From Sciscionella sediminilitoris (lineage in GTDB: Bacteria; Actinomycetota; Actinomycetes; Mycobacteriales; Pseudonocardiaceae): 64,000 nucleotides of DNA. Below are positions 34,874-43,576 of this stretch, one piece after another. The stretch is from positions 19,638 to 83,637 of the forward strand of contig NZ_JALM01000027.1 in NCBI RefSeq assembly GCF_000737195.2, read 5' to 3'. A model generated the notes under the pieces. That model was not told the origin of the DNA. It searched no databases and saw nothing but the letters and a program-made list of their open reading frames with translations. The position numbers were made by a program, and so were the translations under genes. Each line of letters starts with the position of its first letter. The stretch's first letter is position 1.

Positions 34874-37456
34874 TCACCGCCTGTCGAACGGGCCGAACAG
34901 ATCGCTGGCCAGATCGGCAACCGATTCCCCGACCTCGTCGAACAGGTTGCCCTCGGTGCTCCAGGAGCTCGCCCCGCGTTCCTGGTCGCCGCCGCCACCG
35001 CCGCCACCCATGCCGCCCATCATCGGCATACCGCCCATGGCGCCGCCCTGATCGCCGGACTGTCCTTCCGGATGCCCACCCGGATGGCCGCCCGGGCCAC
35101 CGACACCGGGACCACCGGGGCCACCGGCCTGCTGAGTGTGCGCGTCCCCGACACCGGCGCCATAGCCACCGTCCTGGTTCCCGTCCCCGGCCATGTTCGG
35201 ATCGGCCCCGGACATCCCGCCTGGCTGCATCGGCTGTTCGGCACCGCCGCCCATGCCCGGAACCCCGGCACCGAAACCGCCGTCCATGGCGTTCGCGGTC
35301 GTGGTCTGGCCGGGAATCGGTTCGTGACTCGCCGCGGCCGGGTGCTCGGCCCCACCGGCGGGCGCGGCACCGCCGAGATCACCGGAGGCGTGCTGGATCC
35401 CCGGCGCAGCACCGGCGGAGGCGGCAGCCGGTTCGGCAGTGGGTGTGTGTTCGGCGGCGGGTGTGTGCTCGACAGCCGGGGAAGCACCCGTGCCGGGATC
35501 GCTCGCCTCGGGCATCGAGGGTTCAGCGGCGGATCCGGGCGCGGTGGCGGACTCGGCGTTCGGCGGCGGTTCCCCGGGCGAGCCATCGCCACCGGCCGGG
35601 CCATCGCCGGGCGGGCTCGCGCCACCGGCCGGACTCATGCCATCCGGCGAGCCGCCGCCGGTCGGGTCTCCATGCTGCCCCGCGGGATCCGTTCCGGTGC
35701 CCTCGGTCGATTCGATGGTGTAGCTGGCCGGTTTGCCGGATCCGTCGTCCACGGTCACCTTGACCTGGTCGGAATCCGGCGCTTTGTCCAGCGAGATGGT
35801 TGTCTTGCCGTCGTGGATCTCGGCATGCCCGGACTGATCGGCGTGCACCGGCTGGGCGCCACCGGATCCCTCGGCCCCGCCCGGCCCTGGAGCGCCGCCC
35901 GGCGCCGAGCCCTTGCCGAAGTCCACGTCGTAGCTCTTCGGCTGCCCGGATCCGTCGTCCACGCTCAGCTTCATGTGCCCCTTGTCGTCCGGGGTGGTCA
36001 GCTCCAGACCGCGCCCGCCGGGTTCCTTGATCTTGACGGTCTCCGGCTTGTCCGCCGCGGCGCCCGGGTCCGGTGTCCGGTCACCGGGGCCGGGGTCCGC
36101 GGACGGGCCCGTCTGCCCGGCCTGGAGATCCTCCGGTTTGGGCATCGCGGGCATCGCGGGCATCGCGGGAGTGGCGGCCGCGGCCGGGGGCGCCGGTGGC
36201 TGCTGGGGCGGTTGGCCCGGACCAGTGCCCGGGCCGCCACCGTTCGCGCTCGCGGTCGTGGTGGTGCCGGAATCGCCGCCGGTCTGCGGTGGTTTCTCGC
36301 TCGGCCCACCGGTGTTCTTCGGGCCACCGCCATCGTCCGGGCCCTTGTGCTCGGCCGGCTGTTCCTTCGGCGGTTCCAGGGCGGCGTACGGGTTGTCCTT
36401 GGCCCGCCCCAGTTCGGTTTCCAGGGTGCTGAAGACTTCCCGCACCGCCTTGTTCGCGTTCTCCACCACGCTTTTCAGCCCGCTCGCGGCGGCATAGTAG
36501 GACGCGGCGAACTCGTCCATCTCCCGGCTCCGCGCATCCGCCCAGGTCGTATCGGCGCCGCCGTCGCCGAGATCGCAGAACCCGGCCACCTCGCGCAGTG
36601 CCCTGGTCAGCCCGGGGCCGGGGGCGATGCCGGACTTGCCGCTGTACTGCGCCACTGATCCGGCCAGCGCCGCTACCTCCGGGAACGAGGAACCGTCCAC
36701 CACGTCGCCGCCCGCGGTCAACGGCGATTCGGCGCGCTGCCAGCCCTTCGCGCCGAGGAAGGCGCCGTCCACCTCGACGCCGTTGCGCAGCGCCTGATCG
36801 AGCTGATCCAGCGCGGAACTCCAGTCACCGCGCTTGGTCCCCTGATCCTCCCCCTCGCCGCCGAGGTGGTCGAACTTGCGCATGAACTTGTCGCCGATTC
36901 CACCGTCCCTGGCGAAGGCGGCCACTTTGTCGATCGCCTTCTTCAGGCTGTCCGCGGCGGCCCCGAGCGCGGTACCGACGTGCTGCACCGAACCCGCGTA
37001 GTCCCGGGAAATGTTCGCGAATTCATCGTATTTCTTCAGCGCCGCGCGCGAGGCCGCGCCATTCCACCCCTGATCGAGATCCCCAGCCGCTTTCTTCATC
37101 AGGCCATCGATCTGCCCGGTCCCCTGGCCGATCTTTTTCAGCCGATCGACCATTTTGCTCATGGCCCCGATATCCAGGCCCTTGAGTTTGTCGATCTCTT
37201 TCTTTTTGGTTTCATCGAACATGCCGAAGCTTTTCCAGGTGCCACGCGAACCCGGATCGGCGCATTCGTGCACCCGGGAAGATCCCGTGTTATCGGCGCC
37301 GGACCATCTGTCGTAGAGGAAGCCGAGGCGATCGGGGGCGAGCATGCGGGCGAGTTTGTACACCTCGTCCAGATACTTGTCGGAGAGGTATTCCTCGGTG
37401 GCCGGAGCGGTCAACGGCTCCCGGACGGGTTCGCCGTAGCTCTCGTCACCGCTCAT
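34874..37456 (-). CDS. Large Pro/Gly-rich T7SS substrate-like protein
   Basis: An 860-residue protein. The N-terminal ~350 residues are helical and include WSG (51-53) and a WNG (131-133) in a helical hairpin like that of WXG100/PPE-type proteins. The middle and end are disordered and rich in Pro, Gly, Ala. A repeated motif VDDGSG.P.SY occurs near residues 500 and 572. The tail has GGMPMMGGMGG and ends with LFDEVGESVADLASDLFG. The ATG at 37456 forms TGATG with the upstream stop; a GTG at 37459 is possible. A protein at 50.9 kb has the same tail type. Probably exported by or anchored to the ESX machinery (inference). Confidence 0.75.
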   Translation of the reverse strand: MSGDESYGEPVREPLTAPATEEYLSDKYLDEVYKLARMLAPDRLGFLYDRWSGADNTGSSRVHECADPGSRGTWKSFGMFDETKKKEIDKLKGLDIGAMSKMVDRLKKIGQGTGQIDGLMKKAAGDLDQGWNGAASRAALKKYDEFANISRDYAGSVQHVGTALGAAADSLKKAIDKVAAFARDGGIGDKFMRKFDHLGGEGEDQGTKRGDWSSALDQLDQALRNGVEVDGAFLGAKGWQRAESPLTAGGDVVDGSSFPEVAALAGSVAQYSGKSGIAPGPGLTRALREVAGFCDLGDGGADTTWADARSREMDEFAASYYAAASGLKSVVENANKAVREVFSTLETELGRAKDNPYAALEPPKEQPAEHKGPDDGGGPKNTGGPSEKPPQTGGDSGTTTTASANGGGPGTGPGQPPQQPPAPPAAAATPAMPAMPAMPKPEDLQAGQTGPSADPGPGDRTPDPGAAADKPETVKIKEPGGRGLELTTPDDKGHMKLSVDDGSGQPKSYDVDFGKGSAPGGAPGPGGAEGSGGAQPVHADQSGHAEIHDGKTTISLDKAPDSDQVKVTVDDGSGKPASYTIESTEGTGTDPAGQHGDPTGGGSPDGMSPAGGASPPGDGPAGGDGSPGEPPPNAESATAPGSAAEPSMPEASDPGTGASPAVEHTPAAEHTPTAEPAAASAGAAPGIQHASGDLGGAAPAGGAEHPAAASHEPIPGQTTTANAMDGGFGAGVPGMGGGAEQPMQPGGMSGADPNMAGDGNQDGGYGAGVGDAHTQQAGGPGGPGVGGPGGHPGGHPEGQSGDQGGAMGGMPMMGGMGGGGGGGDQERGASSWSTEGNLFDEVGESVADLASDLFGPFDRR

Positions 37457-37788
37457 CACTGATCCCTCTGCAGCTTGCTGAACTTCCAGTGGCCGCTTTC
37501 CTCGTTCAGCGACTGGGCGTTCGAGGTGTCGATCAGTGCCTGTTCCATCTGCTGCAGATACTGCTTCGCGGTGTCCGCTCCGCTGGCGAATCCGTTGACC
37601 TTCTCGAGCAGCTTCCGGCCGGTACCCGCTCCCTCGTCGGTCAGGCCGAAGTGCCTGGCCTGTAGCTCGCCGGTCGCGTCACCGAAGTACGACTTCACCG
37701 TGGACATCGCGTTCCCGAGGTCGGACATGCGCGTGCCGGCCGCATCCACGACGGCCTTGTCGAACTGCAGCTTCTTGTCGAAAGTCAT
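37456..37788 (-). CDS. Small helical ESX-like protein, first gene of substrate module
   Basis: A 110-residue, mostly helical protein without signal peptide (TFDKKLQFDKAVVDAAGTRM then LGNAMSTVKSYFG). It has no WXG motif but has the size and helical hairpin look of ESX-family partners. The ATG at 37788 is supported by GAGGAGGGG close upstream. It overlaps the start of the 860-aa protein. By analogy with the 107-aa/360-aa pair at 51-52 kb, it may be the partner of the large protein. Confidence 0.7.
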   Translation of the reverse strand: MTFDKKLQFDKAVVDAAGTRMSDLGNAMSTVKSYFGDATGELQARHFGLTDEGAGTGRKLLEKVNGFASGADTAKQYLQQMEQALIDTSNAQSLNEESGHWKFSKLQRDQ

Positions 37789-37896
37789 CGCCCCTCCTCG
37801 CGATCGTCCACCGCGATCCGACGCATCCGGTATCAAGCCAGTTCCAGCGTGATGATGTCACACCGGATGGGCGTCGTGGGCCAGTTCGGCCGCGGT

Positions 37897-39231
37897 TCAG
37901 CTGGCCGAGCCGACGACCTCGGCGAGGCGGCGGGCATTGGCCTCGGCAAGCTCCTCGGAGGGCGCCTCGACCATGACCCGGACGAGCTGTTCGGTCCCGG
38001 AAGGGCGCAACAGGACCCTGCCGGTCTCCCCGAGCTCGGCTTCGACGGCCTCGACCTCGGCGAGCACCCCGGCATGGGTGGCCACCGCCGCCTTGTCCCC
38101 GACCCGCACGTTCAGCAGGACCTGGGGCAGCCTGCGCATGACCCCGGCCAGCTCGGCGAGCGGCCGTCCGGTCTGCGCGACCCGCGCCATCAGGCGCAGC
38201 GCGGTGAGCAGTCCGTCTCCGGTGGTGGCGTACTCGGGCAGCACGATGTGGCCGGACTGTTCGCCACCGAGGGCCAGACCGGCCTCGCGGAGCGCGGCGA
38301 GCACATAGCGGTCACCGACCTTGGTGCGGGTGACCTGGATTCCGGCGTTCTCCATGGCCAGGAACAGGCCGAGGTTGCTCATCACGGTGGCGACGAGGGT
38401 GTTCTCGGTGAGTTCGCCGCTCTCGTGCATGGCCAGCGCGAGCACGGCCATGATCTGGTCGCCGTCGATCTCGGCACCGTCGGCATCGATGGCCAGGCAG
38501 CGATCGGCGTCCCCGTCGTGCGCAATCCCCAGATCGGCCCGGTTGGCGAGCACGTGTTCGCGCAGCGATCCGAGGTGCGTCGACCCGCAGTCCTCGTTGA
38601 TGTTGATGCCGTCCGGCTCCGCGTGCACCGCGATGACCTCGGCACCCGCGCGGCGGTAGGCCTCGGGAGCCACGGTGGCCGCTGCCCCGTTGGCGCAGTC
38701 CACGACGACCCGCAGTCCGTCGAGCCGGACCGGCGTGGCGGCGAGCAGGTGATCGATGTAGCGGGTGGCGGCGTCCCCGGCCTCGGTGACCCTGCCGATT
38801 TCCCGGCCGGTCGGGCGCGCACCCGGTTCGCCGATGCGGCGCTCGATCTCGTCCTCGACCTCGTCGGGGAGCTTGTGCCCACCGGCGGCGAAGATCTTGA
38901 TGCCGTTGTCCGGCATCGGATTGTGCGAGGCGGAGATCATCACGCCGAGATCCGCGCCGAGCTCACCGACCAGGTAAGCCACGGCGGGCGTGGGAAGGAC
39001 ACCGAGACACAGCACATCGGCGCCCGCACTCGTGAGCCCCGCGACGACCGCGGCCTGCAACATCTCGCCGCTCGCCCGCGGATCCCTCCCGACAACAGCG
39101 CGCGGGCGCCCGCCGTCCAACTTCTCGGCGAGCACCCGCGTTGCCGTTGCTGCGAGGCCGAGTGCCAGTTCTGGAGTGAGGTCGTCGCCCGCGAGACCGC
39201 GGACGCCGTCCGTACCGAACAGTCGACCCAT
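37897..39231 (-). CDS. glmM: Phosphoglucosamine mutase
   Basis: A 444-residue enzyme that converts glucosamine 6-phosphate to glucosamine 1-phosphate, the step after GlmS. The start [12 protein letters not shown], the phosphoserine loop ISASHNPM (Ser near 100), the metal-binding DGDADRC and the sugar-binding GGEQSGH are intact, and the C terminus has the phosphate loop [17 protein letters not shown]. It is 11 bases downstream of rpsI. The rplM-rpsI-glmM order is conserved in actinobacteria. Confidence 0.97.
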   Translation of the reverse strand: MGRLFGTDGVRGLAGDDLTPELALGLAATATRVLAEKLDGGRPRAVVGRDPRASGEMLQAAVVAGLTSAGADVLCLGVLPTPAVAYLVGELGADLGVMISASHNPMPDNGIKIFAAGGHKLPDEVEDEIERRIGEPGARPTGREIGRVTEAGDAATRYIDHLLAATPVRLDGLRVVVDCANGAAATVAPEAYRRAGAEVIAVHAEPDGININEDCGSTHLGSLREHVLANRADLGIAHDGDADRCLAIDADGAEIDGDQIMAVLALAMHESGELTENTLVATVMSNLGLFLAMENAGIQVTRTKVGDRYVLAALREAGLALGGEQSGHIVLPEYATTGDGLLTALRLMARVAQTGRPLAELAGVMRRLPQVLLNVRVGDKAAVATHAGVLAEVEAVEAELGETGRVLLRPSGTEQLVRVMVEAPSEELAEANARRLAEVVGSAS

Positions 39232-39242
39232 GGGGTCCCTCG

Positions 39243-39800
39243 TCAGCGCTTGGAGTACTGCGGCGCCTTGCGGGACTTCTTGAGACCGTACTTCTTGCGC
39301 TCCTTCACCCGCGGGTCGCGAGTGAGGAAGCCGGCCTTCTTCAGCGAGGGACGGTCGTCCGGGTCGGCCTCGGTGAGCGCGCGCGCGATCGCGAGGCGCA
39401 GCGCACCGGCCTGGCCGGAGGGGCCGCCGCCGGAGAGGGTCGCGAAAACGTCGAACTGCTCGCGCCGGTCGGTGGTGACCAGCGGCTCCCGGATGAGCTG
39501 CTGGTGCAGCTTGTTCGGGAAGTAGGACTCGAGCGGCTTGCCGTTGAGCGTGAACTTGCCGCTGCCGGGCACCATGCGCACGCGGGCGATGGCGCGCTTA
39601 CGGCGGCCGACGGTCTGCGGGGTCGGGTTCACCGGTCCGGGGGCCGGCACGGCGACGTCCTCGGCACCGATGGGAGCGGAGAGCTCCTCGGCGACGAACT
39701 CGTCCGCCACGTATTCTTCTTCGACCGACTCTCCGGTCGCGTCAGTCTCGGGGGTCGTCACTGCTTCGTCCTCGAATGTCGCCGTCTCAGGGTTGGTCAT
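39243..39800 (-). CDS. rpsI: 30S ribosomal protein S9
   Basis: A 185-residue S9. The conserved core starts at about residue 63 ([18 protein letters not shown]) and ends with the basic tail [16 protein letters not shown], whose last Arg contacts P-site tRNA. The first ~60 residues are an acidic extension rich in Glu, Thr, Val; such extensions are usual in actinobacteria but this one is long. It starts 4 bases after the rplM stop. Confidence 0.97.
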   Translation of the reverse strand: MTNPETATFEDEAVTTPETDATGESVEEEYVADEFVAEELSAPIGAEDVAVPAPGPVNPTPQTVGRRKRAIARVRMVPGSGKFTLNGKPLESYFPNKLHQQLIREPLVTTDRREQFDVFATLSGGGPSGQAGALRLAIARALTEADPDDRPSLKKAGFLTRDPRVKERKKYGLKKSRKAPQYSKR

Positions 39801-39804
39801 GGTG

Positions 39805-40248
39805 TTACTTGGCCGCCTTCCGCACCTCGAACGGCTGCGGCTGCTGCGCGGTGTGCGGGTGCTCCGGACCCGCGTACACCTTCAGCTTGCTGGCCATCGC
39901 GCGGCCGAGCTTGTTCTTCGGCAGCATGCCCTTGATGGTCTTCTCGACGAGCCGCTCCGGGAACTTGTCGATCATCTCACCGAAGGAGCGCTTGCTCAGA
40001 CCACCCGGGTAGCCGGAGTGCCGGTAGACGAACGCGTCCTGGCGCTTGTTGCCGGACAGCGCGATCTTCTCGGCGTTCACGACGATGACGAAATCGCCGG
40101 TGTCCATGTGCGGCGCGTACATCGGCTTGTGCTTGCCGCGCAGCAGCGTGGCCGCCTGAGTGGCCAGCCTGCCGAGCACGACGTCCTCGGCGTCGATCAC
40201 GTGCCAGGCGCGGGTGATGTCGCCAGGCTTCGGGCTGTACGTGCGCAC
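39805..40248 (-). CDS. rplM: 50S ribosomal protein L13
   Basis: A 147-residue L13 with the family sequences [44 protein letters not shown] and [10 protein letters not shown]. The GTG at 40248 is preceded by GAGGTAG. First gene of rplM-rpsI-glmM. The 229 bases upstream (40249-40477) hold the leader/promoter area and the terminator of the esx genes; no further gene is seen there. Confidence 0.97.
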   Translation of the reverse strand: MRTYSPKPGDITRAWHVIDAEDVVLGRLATQAATLLRGKHKPMYAPHMDTGDFVIVVNAEKIALSGNKRQDAFVYRHSGYPGGLSKRSFGEMIDKFPERLVEKTIKGMLPKNKLGRAMASKLKVYAGPEHPHTAQQPQPFEVRKAAK

Positions 40249-40436
40249 GGAACTACCTCGTCATCGATTTGCGGTGAGTCTTTGGGTATCGCAGTCCCGC
40301 CCCGCGGGCCACATGCGATGGCCGCCCGGCGTGTCAGTTACCGAGCAACAGCATTAGAAGATACCGTGTCGCTCTCGGGAGGGTTGACACGGGGGTCGGT
40401 TAAGGACGCGCCGAGCACGTCCGAGGACACACGGAA

Positions 40437-40462
40437 GGCCCCGGGCAAGCAGCCACGGGGCC
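40437..40462 (-). terminator. Terminator after esxT-like gene
   Basis: The inverted repeat GGCCCCG (40437-40443) and CGGGGCC (40456-40462) with a 12-base loop lies 16 bases after the minus-strand stop at 40478. The stem is G/C-only and is followed by a short T-containing run on the minus strand. Confidence 0.5.
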
Positions 40463-40477
40463 CTCAGCGGTGCAACG

Positions 40478-40774
40478 TCACTGAGCGAAACGCTTCTGGT
40501 TCGCACCTTCGGTCGCCACGTAGTTCTCGTGCACGGCGTCGACCGTCTTGGCGATCTGCTCGAGCGTGCGCTCGAGGTCGTTCGCGGCGGTCATCCACCT
40601 GTTCTTGGCGTTCTGGAAGTCGCCTCCGGCGCCACCCTCCCAGATCGTCTCCAGCTCTTCGATCTTCTTGCGCAGCTGGCCGATGTGGTCGGCGATCTGG
40701 CCGGACTGGGACTTGAGGCTCTGACCGGTGGCCCCCAGTTCCTCGAAATTGACTTGGATGTTGTCCATACCCAT
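40478..40774 (-). CDS. esxT: WXG100 family ESX protein (EsxT position)
   Basis: A 98-residue helical-hairpin WXG100 protein. The turn motif is WEG (45-47) and the C-terminal secretion signal YxxxE is YVATE (85-89). It is the gene next to rplM, the place of esxT (Rv3444c) in the mycobacterial ESX-4 locus, so the symbol is given by position. It pairs with the 105-aa WXG100 protein 51 bases upstream; such proteins form dimers exported by EccC/EccD. The ATG at 40774 has GGGAG upstream; a second ATG two codons later is an alternative. Confidence 0.88.
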   Translation of the reverse strand: MGMDNIQVNFEELGATGQSLKSQSGQIADHIGQLRKKIEELETIWEGGAGGDFQNAKNRWMTAANDLERTLEQIAKTVDAVHENYVATEGANQKRFAQ

Positions 40775-40825
40775 AACTAACCGCTCCCTAGAGTTCTCTT
40801 AGCTCGTCGAAAGGTGCTCGACTGG

Positions 40826-41143
40826 TCACCCGTTGTTGAGAGCCTGCGACAGCTTCGACAGCTGCTGCTTCGACTCTTCTTCCTGCTGCTCGTACGCGGC
40901 CGCGGAGCCACTGACCTGCGTGGCGATCTCGTTGAGCGAGTCGTTGAGGGTCTTGGCGTCCTGGAGGTACCGGTTCATCAGCTCCTGGAACGCGCCGGAG
41001 GCGACACCCTTCCAGCTCTCCACGATGCTCTCGATGGTGCGACCAACGGAGGAGATGGTCGTCTGCAGCTCCTTGTTGGTGTTCTCCATGTCCTTCGCTG
41101 CCTGGTGCAGCTGCGGAGCACCTGTCTTCATATGTCCGGCCAT
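40826..41143 (-). CDS. esxU: WXG100 family ESX protein (EsxU position)
   Basis: A 105-residue WXG100 protein with WKG (44-46) at the hairpin turn and YEQQE (84-88) matching the YxxxE export signal. Placed between esxT and the Rv3446c-like gene as esxU is in mycobacteria. It probably forms the heterodimer with the EsxT-like protein. The ATG at 41143 is used, with GGGGG-rich sequence upstream; ATG 41131 is an alternative. It has its own 309-bp upstream region. Confidence 0.88.
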   Translation of the reverse strand: MAGHMKTGAPQLHQAAKDMENTNKELQTTISSVGRTIESIVESWKGVASGAFQELMNRYLQDAKTLNDSLNEIATQVSGSAAAYEQQEEESKQQLSKLSQALNNG

Positions 41144-41452
41144 GAGGGTGCTACCCCCTTCTTGTGTCGTGGGTTTTCCGTCCCGATCGTACGGTATTTG
41201 GTTCGTACGCTCCTGCGACGACGACCTTGCCATGCCGGTTCCACCTTGTCCCAGCTTTCCTCGAAGTAGTTGCGATTGCGAATCGCGCAACCGGGAACCG
41301 ATTCTTCGGAATGCCGAACGCACTGGTCAGAGCGCTACTTGTGGTATCGCCGGGGCATGTTGATCTTCATGCACTCAGGTGAACACGGTGGATAACCGCC
41401 ACCCGCGAATGCCCGGCGAAATACTCGCGCGCGGAATTCGCGAATCCGTTCT
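41144..41452. other. Intergenic region before esxU
   Basis: A 309-bp stretch with no convincing gene. On the minus strand a TACGAT that could be a -10 box overlaps one of two perfect CGTACG hexamers (41188-41193 and 41204-41209, 16 bases apart). A single DnaA-box-like GGTGGATAA is at 41387-41395. It probably holds the esxU-esxT promoter and the end of the eccC transcript. Confidence 0.4.
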
Positions 41453-41731
41453 TCAGGACATCAAGCGGCCCTGGGAGAAATCCTCGTCGTCATAACCGAG
41501 CGGTTCCCGCGTTCGCCCGGCCGCGCTCTGTGCGGGATTCGCGGTCCCGGCGGGCCCGGTTTCCCCGTCCTCGCCCTTCCCGTCCGCGGTGGCGGCTTCC
41601 TCGCGGGCCAGCTGCTCGGCACGGAAGGCCTCGCTGCGTTCGGCCGCGTCGCTGGAAGCCTTGCGGGCACGGTCCAGCGCGGCGTCCACCTCGTCGGTGA
41701 ACGCACGAACGGCCTCGGTGAACCCGCTCAT
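41453..41731 (-). CDS. Small T7SS-associated protein with DDEDFS tail
   Basis: A 92-residue protein: a helical N-terminal half (TEAVRAFTDEVDAALDRARK...), a Gly/Thr-rich linker, and the acidic tail GYDDEDFSQGRLMS. The tail resembles the end of the 129-aa protein at 34.5 kb. The ATG at 41731 overlaps the stop of the Hsp70-like gene (ATGA), so it is made with it. Function unknown. Confidence 0.75.
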   Translation of the reverse strand: MSGFTEAVRAFTDEVDAALDRARKASSDAAERSEAFRAEQLAREEAATADGKGEDGETGPAGTANPAQSAAGRTREPLGYDDEDFSQGRLMS

Positions 41732-43572
41732 CCCTGATTCCTGATCTGCATGCTCCGCACGACCTGCTCGCAGGAGGGGCGCACGTTCTGCGCCTGCGCT
41801 TCGCTGTACTGACACCCGATGGACAGCTGCACCTCGCCGTCCACGAGCACGTACCACTCCACGTTCGCCCGCACGGCCCCTTCGGTGGACTGTCCCCGAT
41901 AGTAGGCGACATCCCGGTCCGCGTACCTGATGCTCGGCTGGAAACCGGTGAATCCGGCCGCGCGCACCTTGGGCTCGAGATCCGCGAGGAACCCCTGGCG
42001 TGCCTGGGCGTTGTTCACCGGTTTGCGCAGCCGGGTCTCCTCCACGTAGACCCGCGCTTCCGGGGAAGCACTGCCACCGGGGGAAACCGTGACCCCGCGC
42101 TTGGCCGGATTGCCGCCGCTCTGCTGCCACCCGGCGGGCAGGGTGAACGCGTAGTCGTAGGTGGCGAGTGGTTTCCCGTTCTCGGCCTTCGGTGGTTGCG
42201 GTGTCGAACCGCCGAAGCCGAACACCAGGCCAAGCACCACGGCGGCGACCACGACCACCCCGGCACCGGCGATCCACAGCGCCCGCTTGCGCTTGGCCGG
42301 TGCCTCGGCCGGTGTCTGCGGGAACGGTTGTGGCGGCGGAGCCGGGCGGGGCGGCACCGGCTGCGGGGCGGGGACCGGCTGCGGCGCGACCGGCCGCGGC
42401 CCGGTGGCGTACGGCGGAGGCACCGGCTGGGACTGCTGCGCGGACTGCGGCCCGCGCGCGGTCCCGGTGCTGTATCCATCGGTGTGTTCCGGATCGACGA
42501 GCACCGCGCGCAGCGCGCCGCGGGCGACCACGGTCTCCGGCTGGTCCAGGGTCACCGGGATGACCCCGAGCCGTTCGTGCACCAGCCGGGCGACGTGCGG
42601 GATCCGGCTCGAACCACCGACCAGGAACACCCCGCCCAGTTGTTCGCGCGGCACCTGCGAATCGGTGAGCGCGGCCGCGGCGAGTTCCACCGTGCGCCGC
42701 AGCGGCTCCCCGATCAGCCGCTCCAGGTCGCCGCGGGTGACATGGGCGTCGTTGAACGGATCCGGCAGCGGGACATCCGTGTACGGGTGCCGGGACAGGG
42801 TTTCCTTGGAACTGCGCACATCGGCGCGCAGCACCCGCCTGCGGCGGCGGTCGGCGAGCTCTCGGCCGGTCATCAGCTGCTGCCACTGCTCGGCGTACCG
42901 CGCATCGAGCAGCGAACCGACGTGTTCGAGCAACAACTGGTCGATGTCCGAACCGCCGAAGTTCGGATCGCCCTTGGTGGCGAGCACTTCGAAGCCGCCG
43001 ACCGAACCGGGCGCCCCGCGGCTCTTGCGCACCACGCTCACATCCACGGTGCCGCCACCGAGATCGAGCACGGCGAGCGCCTTACCGTCCGGCATGGTGT
43101 GGTTCGCGGCGTGGAAGACGGCGGCCGCCACCGGTTCCGGAACGAGTACCACCCGGTGCCCGAGCCCGGCGCCCGCCTGACGCAGCGTGCGGGTGCGGAT
43201 CACGCCCCAGTCCGCGGGATGGGTCAGCACCAGCAGGTCCACGCCGCGGTTCCCGGCGATCCGGCGCGCTTCACCGACCGCGCGGCGCAGCACCGCGCGC
43301 ACCACGTCCTGGACCGGGAGCACCGCGTCCCCGAGCAGCAGCTCGCCCTCGTCGATGCGCCGCTTGGGATGCGGTTCGTAGCGCGCGGGATCGATCGCGG
43401 CCTGGCGTTCGGCCTCCTGCCCGACGAACAGGGTGCCGTCCGCCGCCGCGAACACCGCCGAGGAGATCAGCGGCTGCCCGTCGACGTTGGCGACCTGTGG
43501 CTCCCTGCCATCGACGGACACGGCGACACAGGTGCTCGAGGTGCCGAAGTCGACGGCGACGTTTACCGCCAT
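41728..43572 (-). CDS. Hsp70-like membrane protein, type VII secretion-associated (Rv3446c-like)
   Basis: A 614-residue protein. The N-terminal ~360 residues are an actin-like Hsp70 ATPase: phosphate-1 DFGTSST (residue 8 on), LDLGGGTVDV (phosphate-2, near 170) and GGSSRIPHVARL (adenosine loop, near 319). A Pro/Gln-rich linker (~375-425) and one membrane helix (~431-453) follow. The C-terminal domain (~468-612) resembles the type VII secretion-associated Rv3446c family domain. There is no Hsp70 substrate-binding domain. ATPase inside and secretion-linked domain outside suggest coupling of nucleotide state to the ESX machine. It starts 4 bases after eccC. Confidence 0.82.
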   Translation of the reverse strand: MAVNVAVDFGTSSTCVAVSVDGREPQVANVDGQPLISSAVFAAADGTLFVGQEAERQAAIDPARYEPHPKRRIDEGELLLGDAVLPVQDVVRAVLRRAVGEARRIAGNRGVDLLVLTHPADWGVIRTRTLRQAGAGLGHRVVLVPEPVAAAVFHAANHTMPDGKALAVLDLGGGTVDVSVVRKSRGAPGSVGGFEVLATKGDPNFGGSDIDQLLLEHVGSLLDARYAEQWQQLMTGRELADRRRRRVLRADVRSSKETLSRHPYTDVPLPDPFNDAHVTRGDLERLIGEPLRRTVELAAAALTDSQVPREQLGGVFLVGGSSRIPHVARLVHERLGVIPVTLDQPETVVARGALRAVLVDPEHTDGYSTGTARGPQSAQQSQPVPPPYATGPRPVAPQPVPAPQPVPPRPAPPPQPFPQTPAEAPAKRKRALWIAGAGVVVVAAVVLGLVFGFGGSTPQPPKAENGKPLATYDYAFTLPAGWQQSGGNPAKRGVTVSPGGSASPEARVYVEETRLRKPVNNAQARQGFLADLEPKVRAAGFTGFQPSIRYADRDVAYYRGQSTEGAVRANVEWYVLVDGEVQLSIGCQYSEAQAQNVRPSCEQVVRSMQIRNQG

Positions 43573-43576
43573 CCGA

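Noticed and set aside
34787..36658. 623-codon plus-strand frame opposite the 860-aa protein
   Set aside because: Gly/Arg-rich antisense of a Pro/Gly-rich gene; the minus-strand gene has WNG, overlap with its neighbour and a partner paralogue.
37845..37865. GTGA-N5-TCAC as a CRP/FNR-type site before the 110-aa gene
   Set aside because: Spacing is five rather than six and the outer bases do not match TGTGA/TCACA symmetry.
40369..40393. GTGTC...GACAC stem in the rplM upstream region as an r-protein leader
   Set aside because: Only five base pairs with a long loop; not distinguishable from chance in GC-rich DNA.
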